The notes: a model not told the origin generated them from the letters alone. DNA of 64,000 nt from Costus lasius (GCA_027563935.2 CM050449.1:44304507-44368506); one strand, 5' to 3'. Numbered from the stretch's first letter, positions 48,055 through 60,599 are shown. Program-made: numbers and translations.

Positions 48055-49845
48055 ATGGTATCGTATGTTCATATGATTGCTTGTTGTTTATGTGTGATCC
48101 TTGTATGTGCTTATAGCTTTGATCTAAGGTTAGTTATCATGTTGCGCATGTATTGGCGCATGCTTAAGTTTACATGCAAGTTATCATGTTGCGCATGTAT
48201 TGGCGCATGCATAAGTTTACATGCAAGTTTTCTTGTTGCGCATATGTTGGCGCATGCGTTGCTTTCTCAACTCAAAAGAGCTTGCGCGCCCTTCATTAGA
48301 TCTAATAAGCACCTACTATAAACCCTTAGACGGGTTGATAGGGTTGAAAGCATCATCTTGAATAGATCCAACCAGTCTGATCAGACCATCTGACAGCCTA
48401 GATGGGTCGACCAGATGGCACCTGTGCGCAAGCACGAGGTGGCTATAGGTCGACTGCATCACAGGCGTGTAGTGAGGTCTGGTTGAGACAACCAGTGAAC
48501 GCACATGAGTTAGGCCCGGGGTCACACCCGTTTGCCAGAACTCATGTTGGTTGTTCAGCCCTTGGCGCATGCATGGTTGACCATTAGGTCAACGCGAGTC
48601 AGTTATGACTTGGTGCATGCAAAGGGCATGGATCTAACTAGACATGATGAGTGGATCCCTATCAATGGACCGTTGTAAGGTTGTAGGGCACATAAGACAA
48701 GTAAAATTGATTCCAATGGGATTTCAAAAATTTTATGTTGTCTATGGATCACATGTTGATTGAATGATGCCATGATGCTTGTTTATTTAATCTTATGTGG
48801 GTTGCCCTTTTAATGTGTGCTGTGCTAGGGCCTGCGAGCCTGGTAAATTATTATTTTTGTGATCTGCGAGTCACATTTTTAATTAATTTATTGTATATTT
48901 GACCTGCGCGTCAAGCTTGTCTAGATAGATTAAAATGTATTTTAATTAGACAAGAGCACAAAAGCACACATCGCAGAGGGGCATTCAGCTGGTGGGCGCA
49001 CCTGAGCTGCATTGAGCGCTAGGGCCCTGGGTTGGACCAGATGAGATGCAAAAGACCCAAGAAGAGCAAGTGAAGACTTAAGTTGATTTAAGGTCTTACT
49101 TAGGCTCTATGGGCTTTTACCACATAAGATCCATGCTTTCTTTTATTGTTTATGTAAGTAGAACAGCATGATTTATTTATCTTCTGCTATCACCATAGGA
49201 ATTGCATGATAGTGAAGAAGATAAAAGACCGTTAAAATCCAACGCTAAAATATCAAGCTCGTAAGCCTTCTGACGCGAAACCTCGCTGTTCTGATTATCG
49301 TTGGAGCCGTGTTGTACCCACTCACTGGGCACGTCCATCTATCTTCAGACGGTGTGCGATTTCACCTGCGTGTTACAGAAAAGGGATTTATCGCTTCTCG
49401 TTGCTCAGCATAGCACGTGGTGGTCCAGGGAGTAGGTCGGGTTAGCTTGACCATGTAGGCTACATATGGGGCATATGTGAGCTATATGGAGGCAGCCATC
49501 TGTGGGATCAGAGACTGTATTGTACCAACTCAGTTGGCACAGTCTGCTGGATTGCCCAGATGAAGGGGAATCGCACGAGTTGGCGATTGGCAGGGACTGC
49601 CTACCAGAAATTAGTGCTTGTATTCTCTGTGCATCTTATCTCGCTTGAGCGGGACGCGGAGACGAAGTATGAAATCTGGATCCCATCTCACTAAAAGAGT
49701 GTTACTCTTTCGGACTGTTTAAAGGATTTTTCAGTCAGATAAAATAGTGAGAAAAGAATCTTTCTTAAGTCCTGGATTGATTCTAAACATTGATACTGAC
49801 CTTGCTGTTCTTGCATTGTTGTAGATTCCTGCAGCAACGAACACC
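48055..49845 (+). other. Long leader of Copia F
   Basis: 1.8 kb without a long frame. It contains a 47-bp tandem repeat (48133-48262) and the conserved Copia leader motif (49311-49361), with a weaker second copy at about 49517-49580. Confidence 0.7.
48133..48262 (+). repeat. 47-bp tandem repeat in the F leader, 2.7 copies
   Basis: Copies start at 48133, 48180 and 48227. Each contains GTTGCGCAT..(A/G)TTGGCGCATGC. The GCGCAT and GGCGCATGC words make each unit partly self-complementary. Confidence 0.85.
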
Positions 49846-50592
49846 ATGAGCTTCAATGTGCGATCCCTACTGGAAAGGGAGAAGTTTGCTGGGCCAAACT
49901 TCTCAGACTGGTTCGGACACCTTAAGATTGTTCTTAAGGCAGAGAGGAAACTGTATGTCCTCGAGACGGCTGTGCCGCCTCAACCCGCTGCGAACGCCGC
50001 AAGGGCGGTTCGCGATGCCTATGAAAAGCATGTCAATGATAGCATTGATGTTGCTTGCCTGATGCTAGCATCTATGACGCCACCGCTGCAGCGTCAGCAT
50101 GAGGATATGTCTGCTATAGAAATTATAGCGAACCTCAAGATGCTGTATGCTGCACAGGCGAGGACAGAACGCTATAATTTGACTAAGCTGTTCTTTCAGA
50201 GCAAACTGGCTGAAGGGAGCCAAGTGGGAGCTCACGTGCTCAAGATGATTGGGCACAAGGAGGCTCTGGAGAAACTGGGGCATACCATCAATCAGGAGCT
50301 TGCTGTAGACATTATTCTGCAGTCTCTCCCGCCCTCTTTCGATGCGTTCATTATTAATTTTAATATGAACAAGATCGATTGTACTCCGGCAGAGCTGCTG
50401 AATATGCTCTTGACTACTGAGGAAACTCTGAAGGGAAAGCCTTCAACCTCTGTCTTGATGTTCCCCTCCAGGAACAAGAAGAAGGGGAAGAAGGGCAAAG
50501 CCCCTGTCAAGAACTACAGTAAGGCTCTGAAACAGAAGGTGAAGCGGTCAAAGGACAACAGATGTTTCCACTGTGGCCAGCTGGGTCACTAG
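49846..50592 (+). pseudogene. Gag of Copia F
   Basis: 248 codons from MSFNVRSLLEREKFAGPNFSDW (the usual Copia gag start with a 'L.G.NF..W' motif) through the UBN2-like core (NLKMLYAAQARTERYNLTKLFF, MNKIDCTPAELLNMLLTTEE) and a Lys-rich stretch (RNKKKGKKGKAP) to a CCHC zinc knuckle, which is cut by TAG (50590-50592) right after CFHCGQLGH. The last Cys follows in frame (KKDC), so the stop is a single lesion. Confidence 0.9.
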
Positions 50593-51978
50593 AAAAAGGA
50601 CTGTAAAGCGCTCCAAGGAGACAAGAGGGGAAGCATCGCTTCTGGCTCAGGTATATTTGTGACTGAGGTCATGATATCTTCTTCTTCTATTTCATGGGTG
50701 TTGGACACTGCATGTGGAGTTCACATTTGTTCAAATGTGCAGGAACTCAAGAGAAGAAGACAGGTGGGACAGCATGAGGTGGACCTACGCGTTGGAAACG
50801 GGGCACGGGTTGCTGCTGTTGCTGTAGGGGATTATTACATCTCATTACCATCTGGCATTGTATTAGAATTAAACAATTGTTACTTTGTACCCAGTATTAC
50901 CAAAAATATTATCTCTATTCCTGCTCTTGTCAGGAAAGGGTTTTCCTTTGAATGCAAGATTTCAAAGTGTTATCTTACTCTTGATAATATTGTTTATGCT
51001 ACTGGTTCAATTAACAATGGGTTATTCATGTTGGACATGGAATATTCTATACAAAACATTGATAATAAGAAAGCCAAGTATGCTGATGACAGCACCTTGC
51101 TATGGCATAGTCGTTTAGGCCATATTAACAAGAAGCGCATTAAGCGGTTGCATGATCATGGACTGCTGGGATCATTCTCCTATGAGGAGATTGATACATG
51201 CAAAGCTGGTTTAATGGGTAAAATGACGAAGTCTCCTTTTCCTAATATAGGTCAAAGGGCTTCAGGTTTACTTGACCTTATACAAAGTGATGTGTGTGGG
51301 CCATTTAGTAAACATGCCAGAGGTGGCTATCAGTACTTCATTACCTTTACTGATGATTTCAGTAGATATGGTTATGTCTATCTTATGAGACATAAGAGTG
51401 AATCTTTTGACAAGTTCAAAGAGTTCAAGAATGAAGTACAAAATCAGTTAGGCCGAAATATCAAGGCACTTCATTCTGATCGAGGTGGAGAATACTTGAG
51501 TCATGCGTTTACTGACTATCTAAAAGAGTGTGGGATTATCTCACAGCTCACTCCGCCAGGAACACCGCAATGGAATGGTGTGTCCGAGAGGCGAAATAGA
51601 ACGTTACTTGATATGGTTCGTTCTATGATGAGTCAGGCTACTCTACCTTACTCCTTTTGGGGTTTTGCACTGGAAACAGCTGCAAAGGTACTAAACCGAG
51701 TGCCATCCAAGGCAGTTTCAAAGACTCCATATGAGTTGTGGTATGGGAAACAGCCGAGCTTGACATTTATCAGGATCTGGGGCTGCGAGGCTTATGTCAA
51801 AAAGCTCGCCTCTGGGAAACTAGAGAGCAGATCTGAGAAATGTGTCTTTGTCAGTTACCCTAAGGAAACTAAGGGTTATTATTTCTACGATCCCAAGAGA
51901 ACAAGGTATTTGTTGCTCGGACGGCCATTTTTCTTGAGAAGGAGTTTCTTCTGCAAGAGGCCAGTGGGAGAGAAATAA
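50593..51978 (+). pseudogene. Protease and integrase of Copia F
   Basis: In frame with gag after the stop (first ATG at 50659). Residues counted from that ATG: protease motif D16-T17-A18 (the usual form is D-T/S-G), the family's LRVGNGARVAAVAVG block (43-57), an integrase zinc finger H150, H155, C181 but Gly184 where the second Cys is expected, and the catalytic triad D211 (QSDVCGPF), D274 (HSDRGGEY), E310 (NGVSERRNRT). After GYYFYDPK (about 51890) the frame slips and ends at 51976-51978. The reading resumes in another frame with VFVART (51906 onward). Confidence 0.88.
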
Positions 51979-53279
51979 AGCTGGATGAGAATCCAAAGGA
52001 AGGACAAAGTAGTCAAGCACAGTTGGATGAGCCTGAGCCGGTGGATCAGGTTATTGAACAACCTGAGGCTCAGATATCACGGGAACCGCGTAGATCGGGA
52101 AGGATCCGTCGACAGCCTGAGCGCTATGACGGAGTCTACATCATTGATAATGATGAACCCCTTACTTATGCGGATGCGGTCAGTGGACCGGACTCAGCTA
52201 GATGGCTTGAAGCTATGCGAGCCGAGATGGACTCCATGTCAGATAACCAAGTCTGGGATTTGGTTGATCCGCCTCCGGGAGTAATCCCTATAGGCTGTAA
52301 ATGGATCTTCAAGAAGAAGATTGACATGGATGGTAACGTGGTTACCTATAAAGGCAGGCTAGTTGCGAAAGGTTTCAAACAAATCTACGGGATAGATTAT
52401 GATGAAACTTTCTCTCCTGTAGCCATGTTCAAGTCTATTCGGATTCTTTTCGCGATAGCAGCATATTACGATTATGAGATCTGGCAGATGGATGTGAAGA
52501 CGGCTTTCCTTAATGGAAAACTGGATGAGGATGTGTATATGACACAACCTGAAGGTTTCACTAATCCATCAGATCGTCATAAAATATGCAAGTTAAAGAA
52601 GTCCATTTATGGATTTAAACAAGCATCAAGAAGCTGGAATATTCGTTTTGATGAATCAATCTCTGAGTTTGGTTTCATCAAGAACGAAGATGACCCATGT
52701 GTATATAAGAGGTTTAGTGGGAGCGTGATTACTTTCCTAGTCCTCTACGTCGATGATATCTTAATCATTGGAAACGATATTCTTGAACTGCATGCTGTTA
52801 AGGCATGGTTAGGAAAATGTTTCCAGATGAAAGATCTAGGAGAAGCAGCCTATGTATTAGGTGTGAAGATTTACAGGGATAGATCTAAGAGGCTTCTCGG
52901 GCTGTACCAGAGTACTTACATCGATAAAGTCCTGGAGAGATTCCATTTAGAGAATTCTAAAAGAGGATATCTTCCAGTCAGACATGGTCTGAATCTTTCG
53001 AAGAGTCAGTGTCCACAAACACAGACTGAGAAAGAGGAAATGGACAATACGCCTTATGCTTCGGCTATTGGGTCCATTATGTATGCGATGTTATGTACTC
53101 GCCCAGACGTCGCTTACGGGTTAAGCGTGACCAGTCGATTCCAAAGTAATCCAGGTCAGGCACACTGGATTGCAGTCAAGAACATTTTAAAATATCTGCG
53201 GAGGACCAAAGATATGTTCTTGATATATGGTGGTCAGGAAGAACTCAGTATTGAAGGATATACTGACGCTTCATTCTAG
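51906..53279 (+). pseudogene. Reverse transcriptase and RNase H start of Copia F
   Basis: The frame entered at 51906 runs through an acidic linker, then from the ATG at 52023: RRSGRIRRQPERY (24-35), reverse transcriptase with WKA-like EAMRAEMDSM (63-72), catalytic Asp in QMDVKTAFLNG (157), YVDD at 242-245, and the RNase H start TDASF (414-418). It ends at TAG 53277-53279 with RNase H continuing in the same frame. Apart from the two breaks the domain is clean. Confidence 0.9.
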
Positions 53280-53729
53280 TCGGACCAGGATGATTTCCGA
53301 TCGCAATCAGGCTATGTTTTTAGCTTGAATGGTGGAGCAGTGGTGTGGAAAAGTTTCAAACAGTCTACTGTTGCTGATTCCACAACAGAAGCCGAGTATG
53401 TTGCAGCCTCGGAAGCATCTAAGGAGGCAGTGTGGATTCGTAAGTTCATTCAGGAACTTGGTGTTGTTCCTTCGAGTGCAGATCCTTTGGTTATCTTCTG
53501 CGATAACACTGGAGCAATAGCACAAGCAAAGGAACCACGGTCGCACCAGAAGTCCAAGCACATACAGAGACGGTTTCACTTGATCCGGGAGATCATTGAT
53601 CGTGGCGAGATCAAAATATGCAAGGTTCATACAGATGACAATCTGGCTGACCCGCTTACTAAGCCTCTGGCGCAGCAGAAGCATGAGAGGCACTGTAATA
53701 ATATGGGTTTGAGATTTCTCAACCATTAG
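53280..53729 (+). pseudogene. RNase H end of Copia F
   Basis: In frame after the stop: GYVFSLNGGAVVWKSFKQ, the catalytic Glu in TTEAEYVAASEA, Asp in FCDNTGAIAQAKE, and the C-terminal EPRSHQKSKH and DDNLADPLTKPL. Ends at 53729, 20 bp before the 3' LTR. Confidence 0.88.
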
Positions 53730-53736
53730 ATTAAGT

Positions 53737-53749
53737 GCAAGTGGGAGAT
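53737..53749 (+). promoter_or_regulatory. Polypurine tract of F
   Basis: GCAAGTGGGAGAT directly before the 3' LTR. J and G have GTGCAAGTG(T/G)GAGAT at the same place. Confidence 0.88.
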
Positions 53750-55427
53750 TGTTGGGGTATGCCCTTAAGGCTAATGTTTGAGGCCTTGGGATTCTATGTG
53801 TATCATGTATATAAACTCTTATGTTTATAAAGGCAATGGTTGTTATTCAGTATGTTACATTGTCTGCTGCAATAAGTGTGCTTCTGAATAATGTCTCAAT
53901 GCTGTTCAGCTAGGCTGACATGCTGTAATGTCCTTAGTCGAGATATCTTGGTGAACATGAGACAGCCTTGATATGATTGAGACTAATATGTGCTCTAATC
54001 TTATAGGATGCTTCGAGCATGGAATAAGATGTAGACTCATGGGTACATTGGATGTACTGGACAGACCCTACTAGGATATTCAATTGCTTGTCACAATGTG
54101 AATAATCCTTGTTTGCAACAAGTGGCACATGTCCTCTGACTTGAGATCACTTGTGTTTCTAAATGATGATTGTCATTGTTTTGAGGTAGTTCAATATCAT
54201 TTGAAACATAATGGTTATAGACTGTCTTGGATAATGATCATGAGTCAGGTTAGGACACTAGTGATGGATATAGGATTGCCGTCTCCTTGTTTAAGGAGTG
54301 TGATGTTCTAAAGGGGCCCCCCTAAATGAGATGATTAAGAAAGTGTATGGCCATACCCAGGTGACTATGTTCACCTGATCTAATCATGCTCATCATATTG
54401 GAGCTACAGGCTTGACACGCTTGTCCAATAAGAACATCCAGTGGCAAAGGAAACATGTATGCCTTGTGAGGTTGATTCACACTTGTGCTGTGGTTTGGGC
54501 GTAATCTTGGAAGACTCTTTCCTTTATATCAGGAGACAGTGATGTGTTGCTAGATACCCCTCACTGGTTGTGACAACGTAAGTTATCGTTACCGACATTT
54601 AAAGGAAACCCTCAGGGTCACACAATTTGGTGATATGGCTCACTTATGTCAGATCGTGTGGACTGAATTGTTTTGGTTCAGTTTAAAGGAGTTTAAACTC
54701 TGATTGTAAGTGAGATCTGGTCTGATCATGTTTGATTGATTAGGGCTTGAGATCGGTAAGCTTCGATCGAGAGTATGGATGCTAGATCGGTGAGATCAAG
54801 AGCATCAAGAGATGTACGGTTAGATCTTGAACCTTCACGGTTCATATGAGATTTAGACCATGGCTTGGCTTGGTTCGATTTGTCATTTGGACCAAATGAA
54901 ATTGGACCGAATTCAATTGAACCGGTTCACATAAGTGAATGCATAGTTCAATTGAGTTGGCATTTTGGAATGGTTCAAAAGACATGAACGCATGTCTTGA
55001 TGACTTTCCTTTTTTGGAAGTCTTGAAACGCCAAAACGCCTATGTTGACTCAACGCCTCTAAGCTTCGATGCTCTCTCTTGGGTGAGGTATCGTTTACGC
55101 AAGGAGGAAGAGCTTTCAAAGACCAAGAAGCTTTCATCTCGTCTCGTTCACACGGTTAGGAGACTTGGCGTTCCTTGCTAGCACAAGGAGTTACAAGAAG
55201 GGGCTATCTCTCATCTAGTGTGTGTCTTCTTTGGAGGAGAGCTTGTTTGCCCTCTTGCTTTCAAGCCGCATCCAATCTAATGGCTATGGTATGAGTTGAT
55301 TCTTTGCAATCCTCGTTTACAAGTTAATCATGTGTCATGCTAACCGATCTTGAAGCCCTAGCTTCCGCTATGTCCACATATATGTGCCTAATTAGGGTTT
55401 GCGCTCCCCCTTGAAGGGGACCCAACA
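53750..55427 (+). repeat. 3' LTR of Copia F
   Basis: 1,678 bp, the partner of 46363-48040, with about 16 differences counted by eye and no net length change. Confidence 0.93.
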
Positions 55428-55547
55428 GTTGCTAGATACCCCTCACTACTTATGATGTTTACATCATTGCCATCGTCATATGGATCCTACGGGGTCACAC
55501 GCAATAGACTCTTGACGTTGCTTTATTCATAAGCCTTAGGATCAAGT
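55428..55547 (+). repeat. Element E: Copia LTR, second part
   Basis: It continues E after F (GTTGCTAGATACCCC...) and aligns with the G LTR around 56890-57010 in reverse. G interrupts it after CAAGT (55543-55547), a possible target site whose second copy lies beyond the window. Confidence 0.75.
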
Positions 55548-57773
55548 TGTTGGGGAATGCCGGGTGTAATTTAAAATTTTGCAGTCCCAGGACGCAGCGG
55601 AAGAAGCATTACACCCGAAACACATTCCTTTCCCAAGGATTCATGCGAGTGAGTATACACAAGGATGTGAAAGAGATGTACCTCTTTTGCTTGTCCAGAA
55701 GTCGAAGCCATGTTGAAGGCGCCCAAGTGTTCGCCCTCCACAAGTATCCACGCGTCGACTCCTTGATCGTTGCTCCTTTCCACGCTCGGTGCTAGCCTTG
55801 GGAAGAGAATCAAGCCTTAGGGTTCCTTCACTCCTCTTGCGCCACCTCCAAGGTTCATGCGCCAAGTGCAAGGAAGATGCCGCCAACTCCTTATCCTCTT
55901 CACTCCAAGAGAAGAGGGAGAAGATGAGTTTCGGCCTTGAGGAAGATTAAGGGAAATTGTGCCACCAAGTCCTTCTCCAAGTCACGCCAAGAGGAGAGGA
56001 AGGAGAAGACTTGCGGTCACTTGTTGGAAGAAGGGTTGCGCCACTCTGATGTTGTCGCCCTTTGCCCTTGCTTTCGCCCCTCTATGATTGTTCACGTCTC
56101 CAAGAAGTTCATCATCAAGAGAGGGTGACAATGGGTCCTATAAATAGGACTAGAGGCGGTTTGAGCAAGGGCTAGGATCATGCCAAGTGTATGGCTAGGA
56201 TGAGGTGTCTTGAAGTAAGGAAAGTCTCCAAGACTTTACCATAAACCTCATTCAACCTATCCTTAAAAGTCTAAACACTATATCAGCCCAAGACATGCCT
56301 CAAATGCATTCTTACCAACAAAGGCTAAGTGGCTAGGCGCAACCTGCATGAGGAGTTTCGGCTAGGGTAAGGTTTTTGGGAGAAACTAGGGTTTGAGGTA
56401 AGGTAAGTCTCCAAGACATTACCATATACCTCTTCCCTATGACCATATGCGCCTAGGAACTTCCCATAAAAGTTCTCAAGCCATATCAGCCCCAAGACTT
56501 ACCTTAGAGGCAAGTATTCCATCCAAGGAAGAAGGGCTAGGCGCCCTTTACTTCCATAATGAAGCAAAGGCGCCTCCCTCACCCCATTATGCCCCTAGGC
56601 GCCAATGGGGTGAGATTTCTCCCCATTATACCCTTTTAAGCCAATTCCTCTTGATGACAACTAATTATTGGGCCTCATTGGATAATGAGCTAGCCCAAAC
56701 TTCATGGCATGGGTTGATTAAGCCATTGGATCCAATCCAATGCAACCCTAATCCAAATGTGACCAATCTAGGTCAATTTCGGGTCAACCTGCCAAAAATG
56801 AAGTTTGGCTCCAATAACTTTCTTCCATCTCATCAGGCCCATTGGCGCTGATGAAATCTTCCAAATGGATCCAAGTTATCCAATAACCTGATCATAAGGC
56901 TTCTGATTAAAGCAACGTCAAGAGTCTATTGCGTGTGACCCCGTAGGATCCATATGACGATGGCAATGATGTAAACATCATAAGTAGTGAGGGGTATCTA
57001 GCAACACATCACTACTACCCATGTCATAGGACTTAAGTCATTATGGCAACAACTCCTAACAAGCAACGAGGATTCCCATTGCATTACAGATCCCTTTGCC
57101 TAAGCTGATATCCTGCCATTGGATTAGTCTCAAGTTTATTATCCAATGCATTGGTCATGACTCAACAAGTGTGGCCACACTTTCCTGTCATGCACCAATA
57201 AGGTGGGGCGCCCCAAGGTGGATATCATGCTTCCTCGGAAGGAAGGGGCAAATCCTACTATTGGTCATCCATGTCTATACGTGACTTATGACATGCCCAA
57301 TGACAGTCGTTTTGGTCTCCCAATTACGGAGAGACGTAAGACTGTATTAAAGCATACCCTTCATCAAGTCTAGACATGAATAACTCAAGTCTAAGGATCA
57401 ATGCAAACCTCCTACATGTGAGATTGACTTGTTGACTAGACAAGTCAATCCTCACGGTGGATCACTCCAGTGCATCCAATGCACCTATATGTCTGCGTTA
57501 CTGTGCCCCGCACCTAACCAGCCCATACACCAGTCTCACATGTACCGAAGCTGTCCCATATCTGCTAAGGTACCTTGTCTGGGGATAGCTTATGAGAATG
57601 GATCTAATCCAAACTCCTGGGACATTATTTATGCAACTCAATACATCAACGCAGGTAGAGAAGTCTGCATAATAACGACCATGCCTATATAAAGAGTAAT
57701 AGTTCTATCAAAGTACATTCAAACAATTCCTGACCATGTCCATACATTGGTCTTTAGGGCATATACACCAACA
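55548..57773 (-). repeat. 3' LTR of Copia G
   Basis: 2,226 bp. On the minus strand TGTTGGTGTATATGCCC...CATTCCCCAACA. A near-palindromic TATA element (GTCCTAT-AA-ATAGGAC, 56136-56151) can be read on both strands. Confidence 0.88.
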
Positions 57774-57788
57774 ATCTCCCACTTGCAC
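57774..57788 (-). promoter_or_regulatory. Polypurine tract of G
   Basis: GTGCAAGTGGGAGAT on the minus strand touches the LTR. Confidence 0.85.
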
Positions 57789-57789
57789 T

Positions 57790-60560
57790 AAGACCAAGAA
57801 TAACTGATGTTTAATCAGTTCCAATGTCTCTAGTATGACCCATTTAGCTTCCGCTGCGCCAGAGGCTGGATCAGAGGGTTTTTCCAGATTGCTATCTGTG
57901 TTTATTTTAACAAATTTGATCATCATCCTTATCCATGATCTCTAAGATCAGATGATATGCTGCAGTACATACTTGAGCATTAAGTTCCTTCTCTCATGCT
58001 ATGGTCCCAGTAAGAACTATACTGGACCATCAAGCACTATGAACTAGATCAAGTTCAAATGAATGAAGCTGCCTCCTTGGCTGCCACAAAGAGCTGCAAT
58101 GTACTCAGCCTTATTTGTATAATTTTGCCACTTTGGTTTGCATAATGCTCTTTCAGCATACAATTACCATAACAAGGCAAAGCGCAAATCCTGGCTGTGA
58201 TCAATAGTCACTAGACTGGAACGAAGTGTCAGTGTACCCCAGTACACAAAATTCTTTCCTGTCTATCATAGACTAGACTCCAATCCTTTATACTTCCCAA
58301 GTATATGTATAAGGATTGCTTTCACAGCTATCTAGTGTTAAACACTAAGATATGATTGAAACTTGCTGGCTATGCTCCAAGCATTTGCCAGAAATGGTCT
58401 TCTAAACATGATCCATCTTACATACAATGTATCAGGACTTTGGACCCATGTTAATACTCTCCAGCTGTGCCATAGGACACAACATCTTTGAGAGACTTAG
58501 ACCATATCTTCCTGGAAGATATCAATATTTGGAATCATCCAATATAATCCTCTCCAGAAACTCTTGGATGAACATAGATTGACTAAAGGGCAATGACTTT
58601 CTTGGATTTCTATAGATCCTCATGCCTAGGATGTAGGCATCATTCCCTAGATCATTCTTCTCGAAATACATATCAAAACTTTTTCTTCACCATGTGAAGA
58701 GCTGAGATGTTATTCCACGTGAGGAGAATATCATCAATCATCTAGACAAGAAATATTATTAATAAGGTGCTCCCACTGATCTTCTTGTAAACACAGGCCA
58801 TTCAACCATGCTTGCATCATGCATATCTATATGGCCTTGATATGAGAACCTTCTAGCTATTTCCCTATAGATATCTTTTCAGATGTCCTTGCAAGAAGAG
58901 CAGTTATCATAACAAGATGCCATAATTGATCATGCAATTACAACAAGCAGATCCCTAATGGACTTAAAGCTCAGCTATTGGTGAAAATTTCATTATTATC
59001 CACCCAGTGGATTTGCCTGAAATTATTGTTCACTAGCTTATCTTTTAAGATAACAATGTTATCTTCCATGTCTATCTTCCTAGAAGATTTATTATAGCCT
59101 GTGGGATTTACCCCTTTTGGCAGCTTATCCAAGTCCCAGACTTGATTAGTAGACATGGAGTCCATTATGGTTTTCATGGCCCTTAGCCATTTCTTGGAAT
59201 CTAGTCTACTGACCGCTTCCATTTCCTCATAAGTCTTAGGTTCATGGTTGATGAAAAATTCGTCATGCCCAGCATATCGAATCGATCCAGACTTATGTTA
59301 TTCCTGTGTTACTTGAACCTCAGGTTGACTTTCAACCTGTATGTGAGATTTTGCTCTCCATGTGTGTCTAATTGTATTGTGGTTGATTCTGGACCTTGTC
59401 CAAATCAAATCTACTCCCACTAGCTTCTTTCAAAAGAAATACTTTCTCAAGAGAGACAGCATTTTGAGCAACAAATGTTTTGTTCTCCATGGGATAGAAT
59501 TAGCACTCTATAGTGCACCACAAATACATACTTTTGAATCACTACACATTACATTCCCAATTCCATTGAAGAAATGGGATATTTGCAGTTCTCAACTCAA
59601 AAGCTAACTTAGACATTTTCTTATGGAGTAGCAGTACATCTATTTGCATGGCATCATAGTAGTATATTTGCATGACTACTCAAAGATGGAACCACATTCA
59701 ATGTGTTCCTTTTCTTTCTTTGAAATTCACCACACAGTGGTGAGCTAAGAAGGCTGTGAGATAACTCCACACTTCTTAGGACAGTCATCAAATTCTCCAC
59801 TTAATCATCTTGATGCAATCAAGGTGCTTTGATAGATCCTTCAATTTGACTCAATACTTCATTTGTGAACTTCTTGGAATTTTCCAAAGTTCTTGGGTTG
59901 CGTAAGGCATACCCACACTCAATGAAGTATATAACTCCTCTTAGAGCTTGCTTGCATGGGTCCACTTACATTGCTGTGTAATAGATCCAAAAAGTCACTA
60001 CTCCTTTCCACCCTTTTGGTGAAAGCAGCATCTGTCATATTGTTCCTTTGAACTAGGCTCACATGTATCATAATCCTGAAAGGACAATGATCCCAATAGC
60101 CCATGGACCTTTGGATGTGACCATTGTTCTATGGTTCAAGAGACAATGCTATATGAGGATGCTTTATTGAATCATTAGATCTGATCTTGTGTTACATATA
60201 GAACCATAAACTATTGTCAGTTGTATCACTTCAATAGAACATCTCAGATTAAAGAAAAATAATAATTATTATTTCAAACTGAAGTCCTTTCCAAAAGGAA
60301 TGATGTTTTAATACATAAGCTGATACAATAATAGCAAAGTTCTATATAAAGTCTTCAAGGCAGTGAGATGATATCAACAGCAGCATTCAATGCTCCGTCC
60401 CTGACCCGAGAGTCGATCCCATCAAGCCTCTTCGTCCTACTTCTTTTGAGCTCTTGCACATGTAAAACATATGTGAGCCTCACATACGGTACCCAGTACC
60501 CATGAATAAGAAGTAGACAAAAGACCTCGGTAACACAATACCTGAAGCGGATGGATTACA
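57790..60560 (-). pseudogene. Decayed pol of Copia G
   Basis: Scattered minus-strand blocks in Copia order: RNase H end (KINTDSNLEKPSDPA, about 57850-57920), reverse transcriptase start (KKWLRAMKTIMDSMSTNQVWDL, KIDMEDNIVILKDKLVN, FRQIHWVDNNEIF; 58971-59222) and integrase (VERSSDFLDLLHSNVSGPM; 59919-60104, where the first catalytic Asp position reads Asn). Stops and deletions are everywhere. The spacing between blocks is shorter than in F, so parts are deleted. Confidence 0.7.
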
Positions 60561-60599
60561 TCCCTTCTTCTTTGCCATGCTCTTCTTGGCCATCAATCC

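Larger units (their letters stand above)
46363..55427 (+). mobile_element. Element F: Copia retrotransposon, nearly complete
   Basis: 9,065 bp with two 1,678-bp LTRs, a tRNA-Met primer site, a 1.8-kb leader, a gag-pol region (49846-53729) in Copia order (integrase before reverse transcriptase), and a polypurine tract. LTRs differ at about 16 sites (1%). Coding lesions are TAG at 50590, a frameshift near 51900 and TAG at 53277. The RNase H end (SHQKSKHIQRRFHLIREII, NLADPLTKPL) fits the Angela/TAR/Tork group, lineage not decided. Confidence 0.9.

Noticed and set aside
56447..56851. A 134-codon plus-strand frame in the G LTR, repeated at 63443-63847
   Set aside because: Antisense to the element, shared only by the LTR pair, and without motif.
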